A stretch of DNA of 64,000 nucleotides from Bolinopsis microptera. Lineage: Eukaryota > Ctenophora > Tentaculata > Lobata > Bolinopsidae. A model generated the notes under the pieces. That model was not told the DNA's origin. It did not search any database and saw nothing but the letters and a program-made list of their open reading frames with translations. The position numbers and the translations under genes are program-made. The DNA lies in the NCBI RefSeq assembly GCF_026151205.1, contig NC_087075.1, forward strand, positions 11,454,303 to 11,518,302, given 5' to 3'. Below, one piece after another: positions 44,001 through 51,681 of this stretch (positions within the stretch are counted from its first letter, which is position 1; the number at the start of each line of letters is the position of its first letter).

Positions 44001-47000
44001 GCTTCTAAATTCTTTATTCTCATGCAACTACCATAGATACATAGTATTAACGTAATTTTTACCTGATAAAACAACGATTTCAGGAGTGAAGTAGAGATGC
44101 AGCAAGTAATAGTTGAAGGGGATGTGAAATACAAAAAAGGAAAGGGGCCACATATCAAAAAAGTTAAAGTGAAAAAGCAAAAAGATGTTCCTGTCAAAGT
44201 TGTCGATGATATTTATGTCAACCCTAACTTTGGTGAGATCAGCGGTTACCGAAAAATAATGTTAATATCTAGAAAGATAGATTAAATCTTTTCAGTTAGG
44301 AAAGAGACAAAATCTGTAAAATATACAGATTCAATTTCATCTGTAAAAAAATGAAGATTGCGTTGAGCTATCGTATTAATAACTGATTTGTTTTCGTCAG
44401 ATAATAATGTTTACATAAACAACATTAAGTCTAAGTCCAAAAGCAAAAGCAAATCGCCTGAAAGAAAAAGAAGTAAGAGTCACTCCTCTGGTGATGAAGT
44501 TGAATTAGAGGTAGGTCTTGGAGTAATAGTTATTTCCTTCTTCTGACAACTGCAAACTGTAGTCAGATTATTGAAGTAGATTTATTAAAAAAATATCTAA
44601 ACTTAATTTATGCAATTAATGTTCATTTATGATTTAACTTGATGTCGTACTTCAGGTTCAGGTTAAAGCAGGGAGATCCTACTCTCCTGAGTACGACATT
44701 ATCGAACTACCCAAGGTAAAGTCCATATAATTTGTTAGTGCAGTAAAACCCTGATTTACCAAGGCCATTTCCTTCCCCCAAATAGGGCTTAAAATGAATT
44801 ATGTAAACTAACGAAACCCCGATTCACCGCAAACCAGATTTACCGCGGATGTTTCCTTTCCCCAAACTTGTATTAGGATTTTGATTTTATGATAGATTAA
44901 TGTATCATTACTATTTTGATTTTCTTCCTGTTTATTCAAACGTTTTCCTGTCACGTGTGAGACAGAGGCAACAGTGCAGCATCGCACTATTCGCCGTTTC
45001 CCGCACATATTCGCACTTTAAGCCGTTTCCCGCACATATTCGCACTATTACACTAACAGTCTTTAACAGCCAAAATTTCCGTCTAAGTAGCTTTTAAACC
45101 GGGCCGTATAGTAACCGGATATTTAAGCCGGAACCGAATTCAGCCGCATATCCAGTCAATCGTCAGCATTTGAGAACCCCATCCGGCCCCCTCGACTGAT
45201 TACGTGAAAAATGTCTTTTAACACCACCATATTGGGTTTGGAAGCATATCAGTTATTTTTTCAAAACGCAAAATATCGACTATTAGTATTCACTTGATGA
45301 TTCGTTTACCTCGATACCAAATATTTTATATATTCCGACTAGAGCTCTTTTGATGAAACATAAAAATGGAATAGAATCTTGCCGTCAAATCATAGCGATA
45401 TTTTCTAGATGTACTAATTTTGATGAAATATGAGTACTGAATCAGAGTAGCAACTTGCAAAATTTATAGCAACGATTCCATTTAAAGAAACCAGATGGTA
45501 TGAATTTGCCTTTAGGGCAAAAGGACACCAAATTTCTATGGTGAGTAGATGAACTTTCCAATGATTCCAACGCGACGATTGCACTCTTACAAGTCACAGC
45601 TTTAGAAGAATCACATAATCATACCTATATGCTGTGAGATAACTTATAGACTTATATCAGAGTGTATTTAAGACTGATCAGAGTCAGAATAATCATATCT
45701 CTTATCAGGTAGCGCAGTTGGTTAGAACGCCAGCTTTGCAATCGTGAGGTTGCGGGTTCAAATCTCACTGTCTGCCTGGTCGTGGGGTGAGCGTCGTTGA
45801 CGTTCAGCTAAGGATCCTGAGTGGTCTATGCAGCCCCCCGGTCTACTCAGCCGAATACTCGAGAAATCGGGTGTGAGTGTTAAATGAGGAGCTGCACATT
45901 GCAGCAAAGTCTCGGGCGAAGAAAGTATGGTACACACTACCTTAACCTCTTAACCGTCACTGGCCAAATAAATCCTTCGGCTTCCTGTAATTGGCTTGTT
46001 GTACTTGTGTAACAATGTGGCTGTTGGAATACACTGAAGTAAAATAAGTGTCTTGATATTTGCTTTTTTGTTGTTAGGGAGCGTTCATATATTATTATTA
46101 ATTATTACGTCAGCAGATTTTTTGGCCATTTTTACAGACAGGTCTAGACTCACCGCACTCGAGCTGCACTATTTGCCAAATTTGCCGCACATTAAGCAAT
46201 TTAAGGCAAGTGCAGAATCGCACTTTTCGCAAAATTTTGCCGCACTTATATGTTGCCTCTGGTGTAGCAACTTTGCTTCATTCACCTTAATTAACAAACT
46301 TTTCCTTTCAGAAGATCAGCAAAGATATGTCTGATGATGTAAAATACATAAATGGAAGTAGAAGTCCTATTGAAGTGGGGTTGGCTGGGGATGCAAGTCC
46401 AGTAATAGTGCAATACGTAGAACCTGAGGTTAATATTGGTGTTGACCGACCAGGTTTGGGTATTACGGTCAAAAAGAGCAGAAGCAGAAGTACGAGCAGC
46501 TCATCTTCCAGTTCCAGTTCATCTTCATCTTCCTCCTCAAGCAAGAATAAAGCTAAGATCCAAAGTGGCATTCCGATCAATGTTGAACGTAGTGGAAGAA
46601 TTGGTGGAAGCAGGAGCCGCAGCAAAAGTCCAGTGAATATTGATATGGGTGGCGGAATTGCAAGTCCAGTAATAGTGCAATACGTAGAACCTGAGGTTAA
46701 TATTGGTGTTGACCGACCAGGTTTGGGTATTACGGTCAAAAAGAGCAGGAGCAGAAGTACGAGCAGCTCATCTTCCAGCTCCAGTTCCAGTTCATCTTCA
46801 TCTTCCTCCTCAAGCAAGAATAAAGCTAAGATCCAAAGTGGCATTCCGATCAATGTTGAACGTAGTGGAAGAATTGGTGGAAGCAGGAGCCGCAGCAAAA
46901 GTCCGGTGAATATTGATATGGGTGGCGGTATCGGTGGCGGTATTGGTGGCGGAATTGGTGGCGGATTTGGGGTTGATCTTAGTGGTGGAGTGGTAAAACC

Positions 47001-47343
47001 AGACGTTCCACCAGCAGATATAGAATTAGGAGGTAATCTAGAAAGAAAGGATATTGTAGAAACTGAGGTTGGAAGCGGTTTTGGTGTACATATTGGTAAG
47101 AGCCGAAGCAGGAGCAAGAGCAGGAGCAAGAGTAAGAGCAAGAGTAGAAGCCGATCGTCATCTAGTTCGTCCTCCTCTTCCTCCTCCTCCTCCAGCAGCT
47201 CTAGTTCTTCCTCCTCATCTTCTTCTTCGAGTTCAAGCTCTTCGTCCAGCTCCTCTTCAAGTAGCAAATCTAAATCATCGGATAAAAAGTCAAGTGACGA
47301 TAAGCCCAAATCTGGTGACGAAAAATCAAAGTCCGATGATTAA
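20045..47343 (+). CDS. Amt-type ammonium transporter with giant Ser-rich C-terminal tail (15 exons, about 906 aa)
   Basis: Exons: 20045-20165, 28069-28158, 28576-28685, 33155-33275, 33623-33720, 33836-33961, 37553-37655, 38276-38412, 42246-42381, 42515-42602, 42840-43079, 44084-44232, 44401-44510, 44656-44715, 46312-47343. All are GT-AG with matching phases. Amt/MEP/Rh motifs in order: MMESGISRLKNSL, LFWLLGYAWTDFSDGNRFLG, PVVAHWVWSDEGWL, DDAGAACIHIF (Asp181; His189 as first pore His), NTLAGGTGGGGMLL, NGFLVGQISVAAG, IDDPLKAFAVHFGGGLWG (His349, second pore His) and FEVGLDKLYH at the end of the core. The family conducts ammonium across membranes. From about residue 420 the protein becomes a long basic, then Ser/Arg/Lys-rich tail. 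The TM6 region (exon 7) lacks the usual GWFGFN block. Exon 1 was chosen for its acidic N-terminus plus TM1. An alternative first exon at 26264-26327 has the same phase. Confidence 0.9.
20842..20979 (+). CDS. short Pro/Ser/Leu-rich ORF in hAT element (45 aa), behind a TATA-like box
   Basis: The frame MEYYELFNPIPISLPSLSPS... ...INLDDILTPAPARTF follows a CTATATAAC TATA-like box about 65 bp upstream and ends at TAG 20977-20979. Composition is acidic/proline-rich with an LDDIL segment reminiscent of activation motifs. I do not recognise a family. It may be a truncated first exon of a transposon gene, or chance. Confidence 0.3.
   Translation: MEYYELFNPIPISLPSLSPSSIQPLPLEAYINLDDILTPAPARTF
20985..21206 (-). 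pseudogene. BED/CGGBP1-like zinc-finger N-terminus of a hAT transposase (truncated)
   Basis: From ATG 21206-21204 the frame reads MDHFVKRPADKPAG, a basic RKRSKQAKQ stretch, then EFGKSSFYADNGKLFCRACN with the finger C-x2-C...H-x4-H completed by VVDHIRNNH. This matches the pattern of BED/CGGBP1-like DNA-binding domains at the N-terminus of hAT transposases. The frame ends at 20985 soon after the finger, and no catalytic domain follows. It is therefore the remnant of a transposase inside the hAT element, oriented against the host gene. Confidence 0.7.
21325..21532. repeat. minisatellite of TATGTC(G/T)(T/A)(C/T)TGGTCAA units, hAT interior
   Basis: About ten units of roughly 19-21 bp alternate between TATGTCGTCTGGTCAACTT and TATGTCTACTGGTCAAGTT-type forms. 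It is open in all three frames, so the overlapping ORFs are artefacts. Confidence 0.9.
21536..22640. repeat. 255-bp tandem array, four full units plus a partial, hAT interior
   Basis: The word GGACTCGAGGGCTCCCC recurs at 21756, 22011, 22266 and 22521, giving an exact 255-bp period. Units differ by a few substitutions. Because 255 is divisible by 3, a 275-codon frame (21754-22581) stays open across units. It repeats an 85-residue peptide with no known fold and is probably not coding. Confidence 0.95.
23328..23355 (+). repeat. poly-G run (28 G)
   Basis: An uninterrupted G tract read directly, followed by TCGGGGTG. It is quadruplex-prone. Confidence 0.95.
24850..25020. promoter_or_regulatory. 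cluster of CCAAT-box plus CACGTG E-box modules (four copies)
   Basis: Four tandem units of about 50 bp carry TGATTGGTT or TGATTGGCT (inverted CCAAT) followed 10-12 bases later by TGTGTCACGTGG or a variant (CACGTC, CACATG), then TGTGAATACTGT. The same pairing recurs at 27957-27995, 35665-35700 and, inverted, 35835-35870. A regulatory role is inference; it could also be a dispersed repeat. Confidence 0.45.
25248..25295. other. perfect 21-bp hairpin, 6-nt loop
   Basis: The arm AAGCTGCTGTCTGATCTTTG(A) at 25248-25268 is exactly inverted at 25275-25295 around TCTTTC. It lies in Amt intron 1. Confidence 0.9.
26120..26175. promoter_or_regulatory. three closely spaced GTCACGTG E-boxes
   Basis: TCACGTGGGCGTGT occurs twice, followed by TTGTCACGTGACAA, a palindromic E-box. 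They lie about 100 bp upstream of the alternative Amt first exon at 26264. Confidence 0.5.
26264..26327 (+). other. alternative first exon candidate for the Amt gene
   Basis: ATG at 26264 opens MARTSGVWYQGYSFCIIMSGN and ends at a consensus GTATGT donor in phase 1, which fits the exon at 28069 (joined codon Val). A stop codon lies one codon upstream of the ATG at 26258. It would supply a shorter TM1 and is a plausible alternative promoter/first exon, with CACGTG boxes just upstream. Exon 20045-20165 gives the better TM1, so this is secondary. Confidence 0.3.
29064..29110. other. perfect 23-bp inverted repeat with 1-nt centre
   Basis: ACTTATACTTTTATACAATT(TGT) at 29064-29086 is exactly inverted at 29088-29110. 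It is an AT-rich, cruciform-prone sequence in Amt intron 3. Confidence 0.9.
29948..30628. repeat. minisatellite of ATTACGTGCCGGGTCTA(A/G)C units (about 17-20 bp, more than 30 copies)
   Basis: Long array of TCTAACATTACGTGCCGGG and CTAGCATTACGTGCCGT variants. Higher-order blocks are visible: the same order of variants recurs near 30000, 30180 and 30410. Every unit contributes an ACGTG or ACATG core. Confidence 0.95.
33980..34447. repeat. TTAGTTTA/TTAGTTTG 8-mer microsatellite
   Basis: Nearly uninterrupted 8-bp units, with blocks of TTAGTTTG flanked by blocks of TTAGTTTA. It begins directly after the donor of Amt exon 6. Confidence 0.95.
34527..35645. repeat. four diverged copies of a block of about 130-150 bp
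   Basis: TTTAAGAAATGCTA...CCAAAATATCATGGTCATAC GACTGTCAC...GATGGAAATCAGGATCACCG... GTGTTGATCGAAATCAAACA occurs near 34527, 34983, 35260 and 35458, increasingly degraded. It lies in Amt intron 6. A 65-codon open frame over one copy is not supported as a gene. Confidence 0.85.
35996..36018 (+). repeat. poly-G run (23 G)
   Basis: An uninterrupted G tract in Amt intron 6. Confidence 0.95.
37004..37078. other. perfect 35-bp hairpin, 5-nt loop
   Basis: The left arm 37004-37038 (starting AATGAATATCTAAATAATTC and ending TTCCGACGG) is exactly inverted at 37044-37078 around TTGTG. It lies in Amt intron 6. Confidence 0.93.
38600..38775. repeat. ACCACGTGTGACTCA(C/T)AACA tandem repeat (E-box rich)
   Basis: About eight units of roughly 19-20 bp, nearly all containing CACGTG. 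It lies in Amt intron 8. The flanks to 40070 show no exon. Confidence 0.85.
40075..40110. repeat. (ACAA)n microsatellite
   Basis: Consecutive CAAACAAA units in Amt intron 8. Confidence 0.8.
40172..40470. repeat. 8-bp ACCTGGTA/ACCTGGTT microsatellite
   Basis: About 37 units. The first third is GGTAACCT, the rest GGTTACCT, with an alternating transition zone. GGTAACC and GGTTACC are each self-complementary or nearly so. Confidence 0.95.
41815..42125. repeat. three tandem copies of a unit of about 110-125 bp
   Basis: AAGTTTGTCTCAACCTTTTAG...ATTTAATAGCACCAGTTTTA recurs at about 41830, 41937 and 42045 in Amt intron 8, just before exon 9. Confidence 0.8.
43485..43925. repeat. direct duplication of a block of about 130-220 bp
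   Basis: ATAACTTTGGTTGTGATTG...TTTTTTGATGCGGTAAAAAG and GAAATTAAAACATAACTGAT...AAAGCTTTCGACTAGCG occur at 43515-43710 and again at 43790-43915. The second copy lacks an inner portion. It lies in Amt intron 11. Confidence 0.85.
44740..44870. mobile_element. pogo/Tigger-like short repeat, copy 4
   Basis: It begins TGCAGTAAAACCCTGATTTACC and repeats CCCCGATTCACCGC and AGATTTACCGCGGATGTTTCC. It is related to copies at 4045 and 10026 and lies in Amt intron 14, about 25 bp after exon 14. Confidence 0.5.
45704..45960 (+). mobile_element. tRNA-derived SINE
   Basis: The head has a TAGCGCAGTTGG A-box-like segment, a TTTGCAA anticodon-like loop (Ala-type TGC) and a GGTTCAAATC B box. The 5' ATCAGGT and 3' GCCTGGT can pair as an acceptor stem, but the anticodon stem no longer pairs. 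The sequence continues for about 180 bp as a body rather than ending as a tRNA gene. The 3' end is uncertain. It lies in Amt intron 14. Confidence 0.75.
46389..46930 (+). repeat. in-frame tandem duplication (about 267 bp) within the Amt last exon
   Basis: Two near-identical units encode SPVIVQYVEPEVNIGVDRPG..., a Ser run, KNKAKIQSGIP and SRSRSKSPVNIDMGGG. The second copy has a slightly longer serine run. Near-identity at the DNA level points to recent duplication. Confidence 0.93.
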
Positions 47344-47650
47344 GTAATCTGTTGAATTTGAACTAACAAAGTGGGAGCTAATTCTCTGAGTCTCATACGA
47401 TTGTGTTTCTCAATCCACATTTATCATCTGTTTCTACTTGGACTATTTGATGCTCTTAAAGTTAAATGACCATTTCTATATTTGATAATATTACTACTTA
47501 ATTGTTAATCAGATTAAAAATTGAATAATGGGTAGGTTGTTATGTGTTATGTAGCGATATTAATACTTATACAGTTAACCACATAAACATTTATTTAGAT
47601 GAAAATAATCGTGAAAGGAAAGTTTATACGCTAATACAGTTACGCTAAAA

Positions 47651-47656
47651 AATAAA
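47651..47656 (+). terminator. AATAAA polyadenylation signal candidate for Amt
   Basis: AATAAA lies about 310 bp after the Amt stop codon. No closer canonical signal was noticed. Confidence 0.35.
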
Positions 47657-47697
47657 ATTGTTGTTTGTGATGACGTTGATCATGAAGGTAATTAAGA

Positions 47698-49683
47698 TTT
47701 AACGGGTGATACTCGTAAAATATCTGTTCCATATATTCCAACTCGGCGCGCGTCCTGGTAGGTTATAAACCTACAAATTAAGATTAAAACATTATTTTTG
47801 GTCCCGCGGTTATTTATAGATGCTAATTCCTTGTCTACGATTGCAAATGTTTTAAACTTTCATTTTAATTTCATCTTCAATCATGAGTTATATTGGAGGG
47901 CTTCGACGCGCCGCGCGAACTAGCATTCTTGCTTCGCATCGAAGATCCCATCGTCGATCGTTGTTACCTGAGGACCCCAGGCTATTATGTTCATTAACAT
48001 ATATATTTGGCGGAATGACAGGCTGAGCGCGGCCCAGTAACGATCTCAATGGGTTGACATCGTCAACCAAGAGTTATAGTATGTATTACTATTAGTAAAT
48101 GTCAATGACCCTTTGTGCAATTTGACAGGTTTCCATTATGTGTTATGACAATATGAACTAAAAATCACCGCCAAAAAATATTATTATTTTTATTATTAAT
48201 CTTGTAAATCATTATCCTTTATAAAATCTAATTATTAAATTTAAAATACAAAGCAGTGTATTATTTGTGTGTCAATATTGCTTGACGGATGTTACTCGCC
48301 TAAATTTCTTCGAAGTAGCGCGCACCGCTTTCTTCTTGATGGCAAGTGCTACGAAGTAGCGCGCGCCGGGCCAGATCATTAACAATGGTCAAAATATTGC
48401 CAAAGTTTGAAGTTTGTTCGGCCGACAACATGCCATCCAAATTAAAGAAGCTTGTTTATTCCAGCTTCAAGTTTGTTTACATTAATTCGAACAAATTGAA
48501 ACAATCAAAATGGCAGGCAAACATGAAACAATTTAACTTTACTGCAGGGATTTAACAAAATCGCAGACGATATCGAGATATGAGATAGCTTTTTATTTAC
48601 TAAACCTCTAATCTTAGAAAAGAACAGGCCGCGAAAAAAGGTATACAACGTGTTTCAATGATTTCTACTAAAGAGTTTAACGAGTGATACTCGTAAAATA
48701 TCTGTTCCATATCGTCGACGAGTCCAACTCGGCGCGCGTCCTGGTAGGTTGTAAACCTACAACTAAAGAGTTCAAGCTTTAATTTCACAATACCAAATTT
48801 GTTATGCTTTTTCGGAATGATCACTATTAGTAAGTTTCGCCGCGCTTTCATGGTGCTTTACATAGTCATGACTTTTATGTAGCGTGATGCGCTGATGCAT
48901 TGGAGGACTTCGCCGCATCGACTTGCCGCGCAAACTATTACATATTAACGGGTGATACTCGTAAAATATCTGTTCCATATACAGGACCGTCGACGAGTCC
49001 AACTCGGCGCGCGTTCTGGTAGGTTGTAAACCTACAACGCAAACTAGCACTTACACTTTTGCAGTATGCAGATCGGCGAGTATGCAGATCGGCGAGATGC
49101 GAAGGATTGACATCGTGAATCAAGCTTTGCAGAGCAACGATCTCGATGGATTGACGCATCGTCAATAAAAATAAGCGCTAAAACCCATCCTACAGCCAGT
49201 ACGCGCGGCTCACTGTCGATAGTTGTAGCGTTCACCTAACCTTACTGGGCGATGCTCAGCCTGTCATTTCGAGAAGAAAGCGGCGCGCGCTACTTCGAAG
49301 AAATTTAGACGAGTAACATCCGTCAAGTTTATATTAGAGGGTTAGGGTATCGAATAGTCATTCAGGGCTTACCTGGGGATTACTGGGCGGCGCTCAGCCT
49401 GTCATTCCGCCGAATCTTATTTCATATTTGTTTATGAACATAATAGCCTGGGGTCAGTCATGTGACAGTCGAGTGAAGAGAGATTAATCTTCATCCTAAA
49501 ATGTCACAATTGAAGCTAGCTTCCAGTACCAAGAAAACAACAAATGCAAGAAAATTATAAATTAAAAAATCAATCATAGCAACAATTGGATTAACGGGTG
49601 ATACTCGTAAAATATCTGTTCCATATATTGGACCGTCGACGAGTCCAACTCGGCGCGCGTCCTGGTAGGTTGTAAACCTACAA
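47698..49683. repeat. four dispersed copies of a repeat of about 85-95 bp
   Basis: TTAACGGGTGATACTCGTAA AATATCTGTTCCATAT...GTCGACGAGTCCAACTCGGC GCGCG...CTGGTAGGTTGTAAACCTAC occurs at about 47698-47782, 48678-48762, 48944-49037 and 49592-49683. All copies have the same orientation. Each ends in a GTAGGTT/AACCTAC hairpin. Short minus-strand frames through the copies share RFTTYQDARRVGLVD and are repeat-derived. Confidence 0.9.
47973..49455. repeat. nested inverted repeats (outer about 70 bp, inner about 56 bp)
   Basis: Outer arms are 47973-48040 and 49380-49455 (GACCCCAGGCTATTATGTTC... GGAATGACAGGCTGAGCGC). Inner arms are 48281-48336 and 49272-49327 (CTTGACGGATGTTACTCG... TTTCTTCGAAGTAGCGCGC). 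A third, partial copy of the CTCAGCCTGTCATT block lies at about 49253-49269. The spacer holds two of the four repeats of about 90 bp but no transposase frame. Confidence 0.85.
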
Positions 49684-49699
49684 CAATTGGACAAAGTTC

Positions 49700-51600
49700 A
49701 AAGTTTTTCTATCTATTTAAAGTTTATCACTAATAAGGAATATGCTACGGGTATGGTGACTTGGACTATTGAGTTGTTAATATAAGTAGATTAAGATTAG
49801 TAAACATGCGCTTGCATTGTATTTATAAAAACTACAAATTAGGCTTCAGGAAAGAAAAATTTTTTAGGAAAGAAAAATTTTTATTTACCACAAATAATCA
49901 ATACATAATGTTATATTCATAAATAAATTCAAATTTCAATTTCAAACACATATACAGTACGCCGCGCACACAGCCACAATTTAAAATTGTTCAGAAATTC
50001 GTAGGTCAGCTGTAGGCGCCGCGCACAGGATCTATTTAATTGTTAACTTACAATTACATGTCACATTTCTTAATTACTAGAGCCAAAATTTCAGAAGCAA
50101 AATAATTTAAAAGATATTTCTGTCGTTCACGCAGTACAGGCCGTGAGCACTGCGATCTAATTAATATAATAATGGAGAGATTCTAAAAAACCGCGCGCTC
50201 GTTATTTATTGTGATTAAATTGAGTGCGCGCCACTGTGAACAGCAGTACCGCTCAAGCATGAATTAGTACTGAGCGGTACGCAGTTCTGCGTGAGGCGTA
50301 GACATTTGTAGCACACGTTTCATTCAACTAATCCATTAATCCATGTGACATGTACAATGTAATTATATTAAAGCAAAAAGAATATTAATTTTAGTAATAA
50401 TTGACGTAAACATATGTGTTTAAATAACATCTATAATCTAGCGAGTTACTAATACCGTTCGCGTTTGTTTGTATTCTTGATTATATATCTTTACACTAGC
50501 CTATATTATGATGGAGATATACATTATATAATTGCTCCAATATTCAACACTGCTAAACAACAAATACCTACTCGCCCATCGATGAAGCAGTCGCCAAAAC
50601 AAAGCTCAAAGTTAATATATCTTCGTACTTCGTTTTGGAAACTGTAGAATTCCAATAAATAATTAGTGTTTCAATCGTGTATTCGATGGGCAAGCACTCG
50701 CCACTTGAGGCCGAGACAAACGGCACCAGCTCCGCTCCGCAACCGTGAAGTAAGGCGGGGCGGTGGTGTGCGCCGTTTATACGGCCCACAGCACGAGACA
50801 TTTTGAGCTCCAAGACTTAAGACTATAAAAGTCCCGAATTAAACGTAGCGACTTACCATCGTCAGCCGTCAAAAATTTAGAATTTGTATGTTATAAACTC
50901 TACACCTGCTATCAGTCTAACATGTAATTTAGTTTGTTATTGGCTAAATTTTCAACTCGATTAAGCGATGCAGACGGATGAACTAGGCTTCTCCTCCGTC
51001 AAAAACACAATGAGAGGGGATTGTGGAAGGACACGAACACTATTCGTTAACTCGTACCCCGGGTACCCCCTAGAACTGTGTCCCATCAGAGAGAGCCCAT
51101 CACCCGTCAGATCGAAAACAGTGTTTTAGTTTGGATATATGCTGTACCAATTACAATAAATGGTAAGTCAAGGCTGACGTTGGTAGCAAAGTATAAAGTG
51201 ACACGTCACAACAAAATAACCACTACACACTACACACACTATACGCTATAACTATTGTACACAGTACACAGTATAACTAAAATATAAAATATAAACAAGT
51301 TACAAGAGACAAAAGAGTTTACAGAAGAGTTTTACATCGGCTCAGCACCGCCAGGACATTGGCTATACACGTGGGTCAATTAGTTTGATTTGGTATGGCT
51401 CGACCGGGAAAGTGGTCGAAATTAGTGCTCTTAATGAGTCATCACTGTCGTCTGAATATTAGAGCGGGAACTTCCCAAGTTTCGGCCTACAACGCGCACA
51501 GCATGGGCGCGCAATGCTATGCGCGGTCTCATATTACTGTGTCATTCGGCGGTTGCGCTCAGCGTTACTGGGAATGAGTTGTATGTTGTTTACCTAAATT
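49700..51600. other. intergenic, no supported gene
   Basis: AT-rich with scattered GCGCG/CCGCGC words and a more GC-rich stretch around 50690-50800. Short open frames here have no recognisable domains or splice context. Confidence 0.4.
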
Positions 51601-51681
51601 CAAGCATGGTATTCATAGATAAGCTTGTCAGTCAGTAAGTGGTTAAGTGGGAATAACAGGCAAATGAATATCACTTCATAA

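Noticed and set aside
45704-45780. Functional tRNA-Ala gene
   Set aside because: The anticodon stem does not pair and the sequence runs on into a long body, as in a SINE.
46308-47309. 333-codon minus-strand open frame rich in Leu and Glu
   Set aside because: It is the antisense shadow of the serine-rich Amt exon, whose sense frame joins upstream exons in phase.
49592-49683. Possible hammerhead-type ribozyme in the four-copy repeat (GACGAGTCC)
   Set aside because: The required conserved CUGANGA and GAAA core segments are not both present in either strand.
50568-50813. 81-codon minus-strand open frame
   Set aside because: No domain, no acceptor or donor support and no neighbours.
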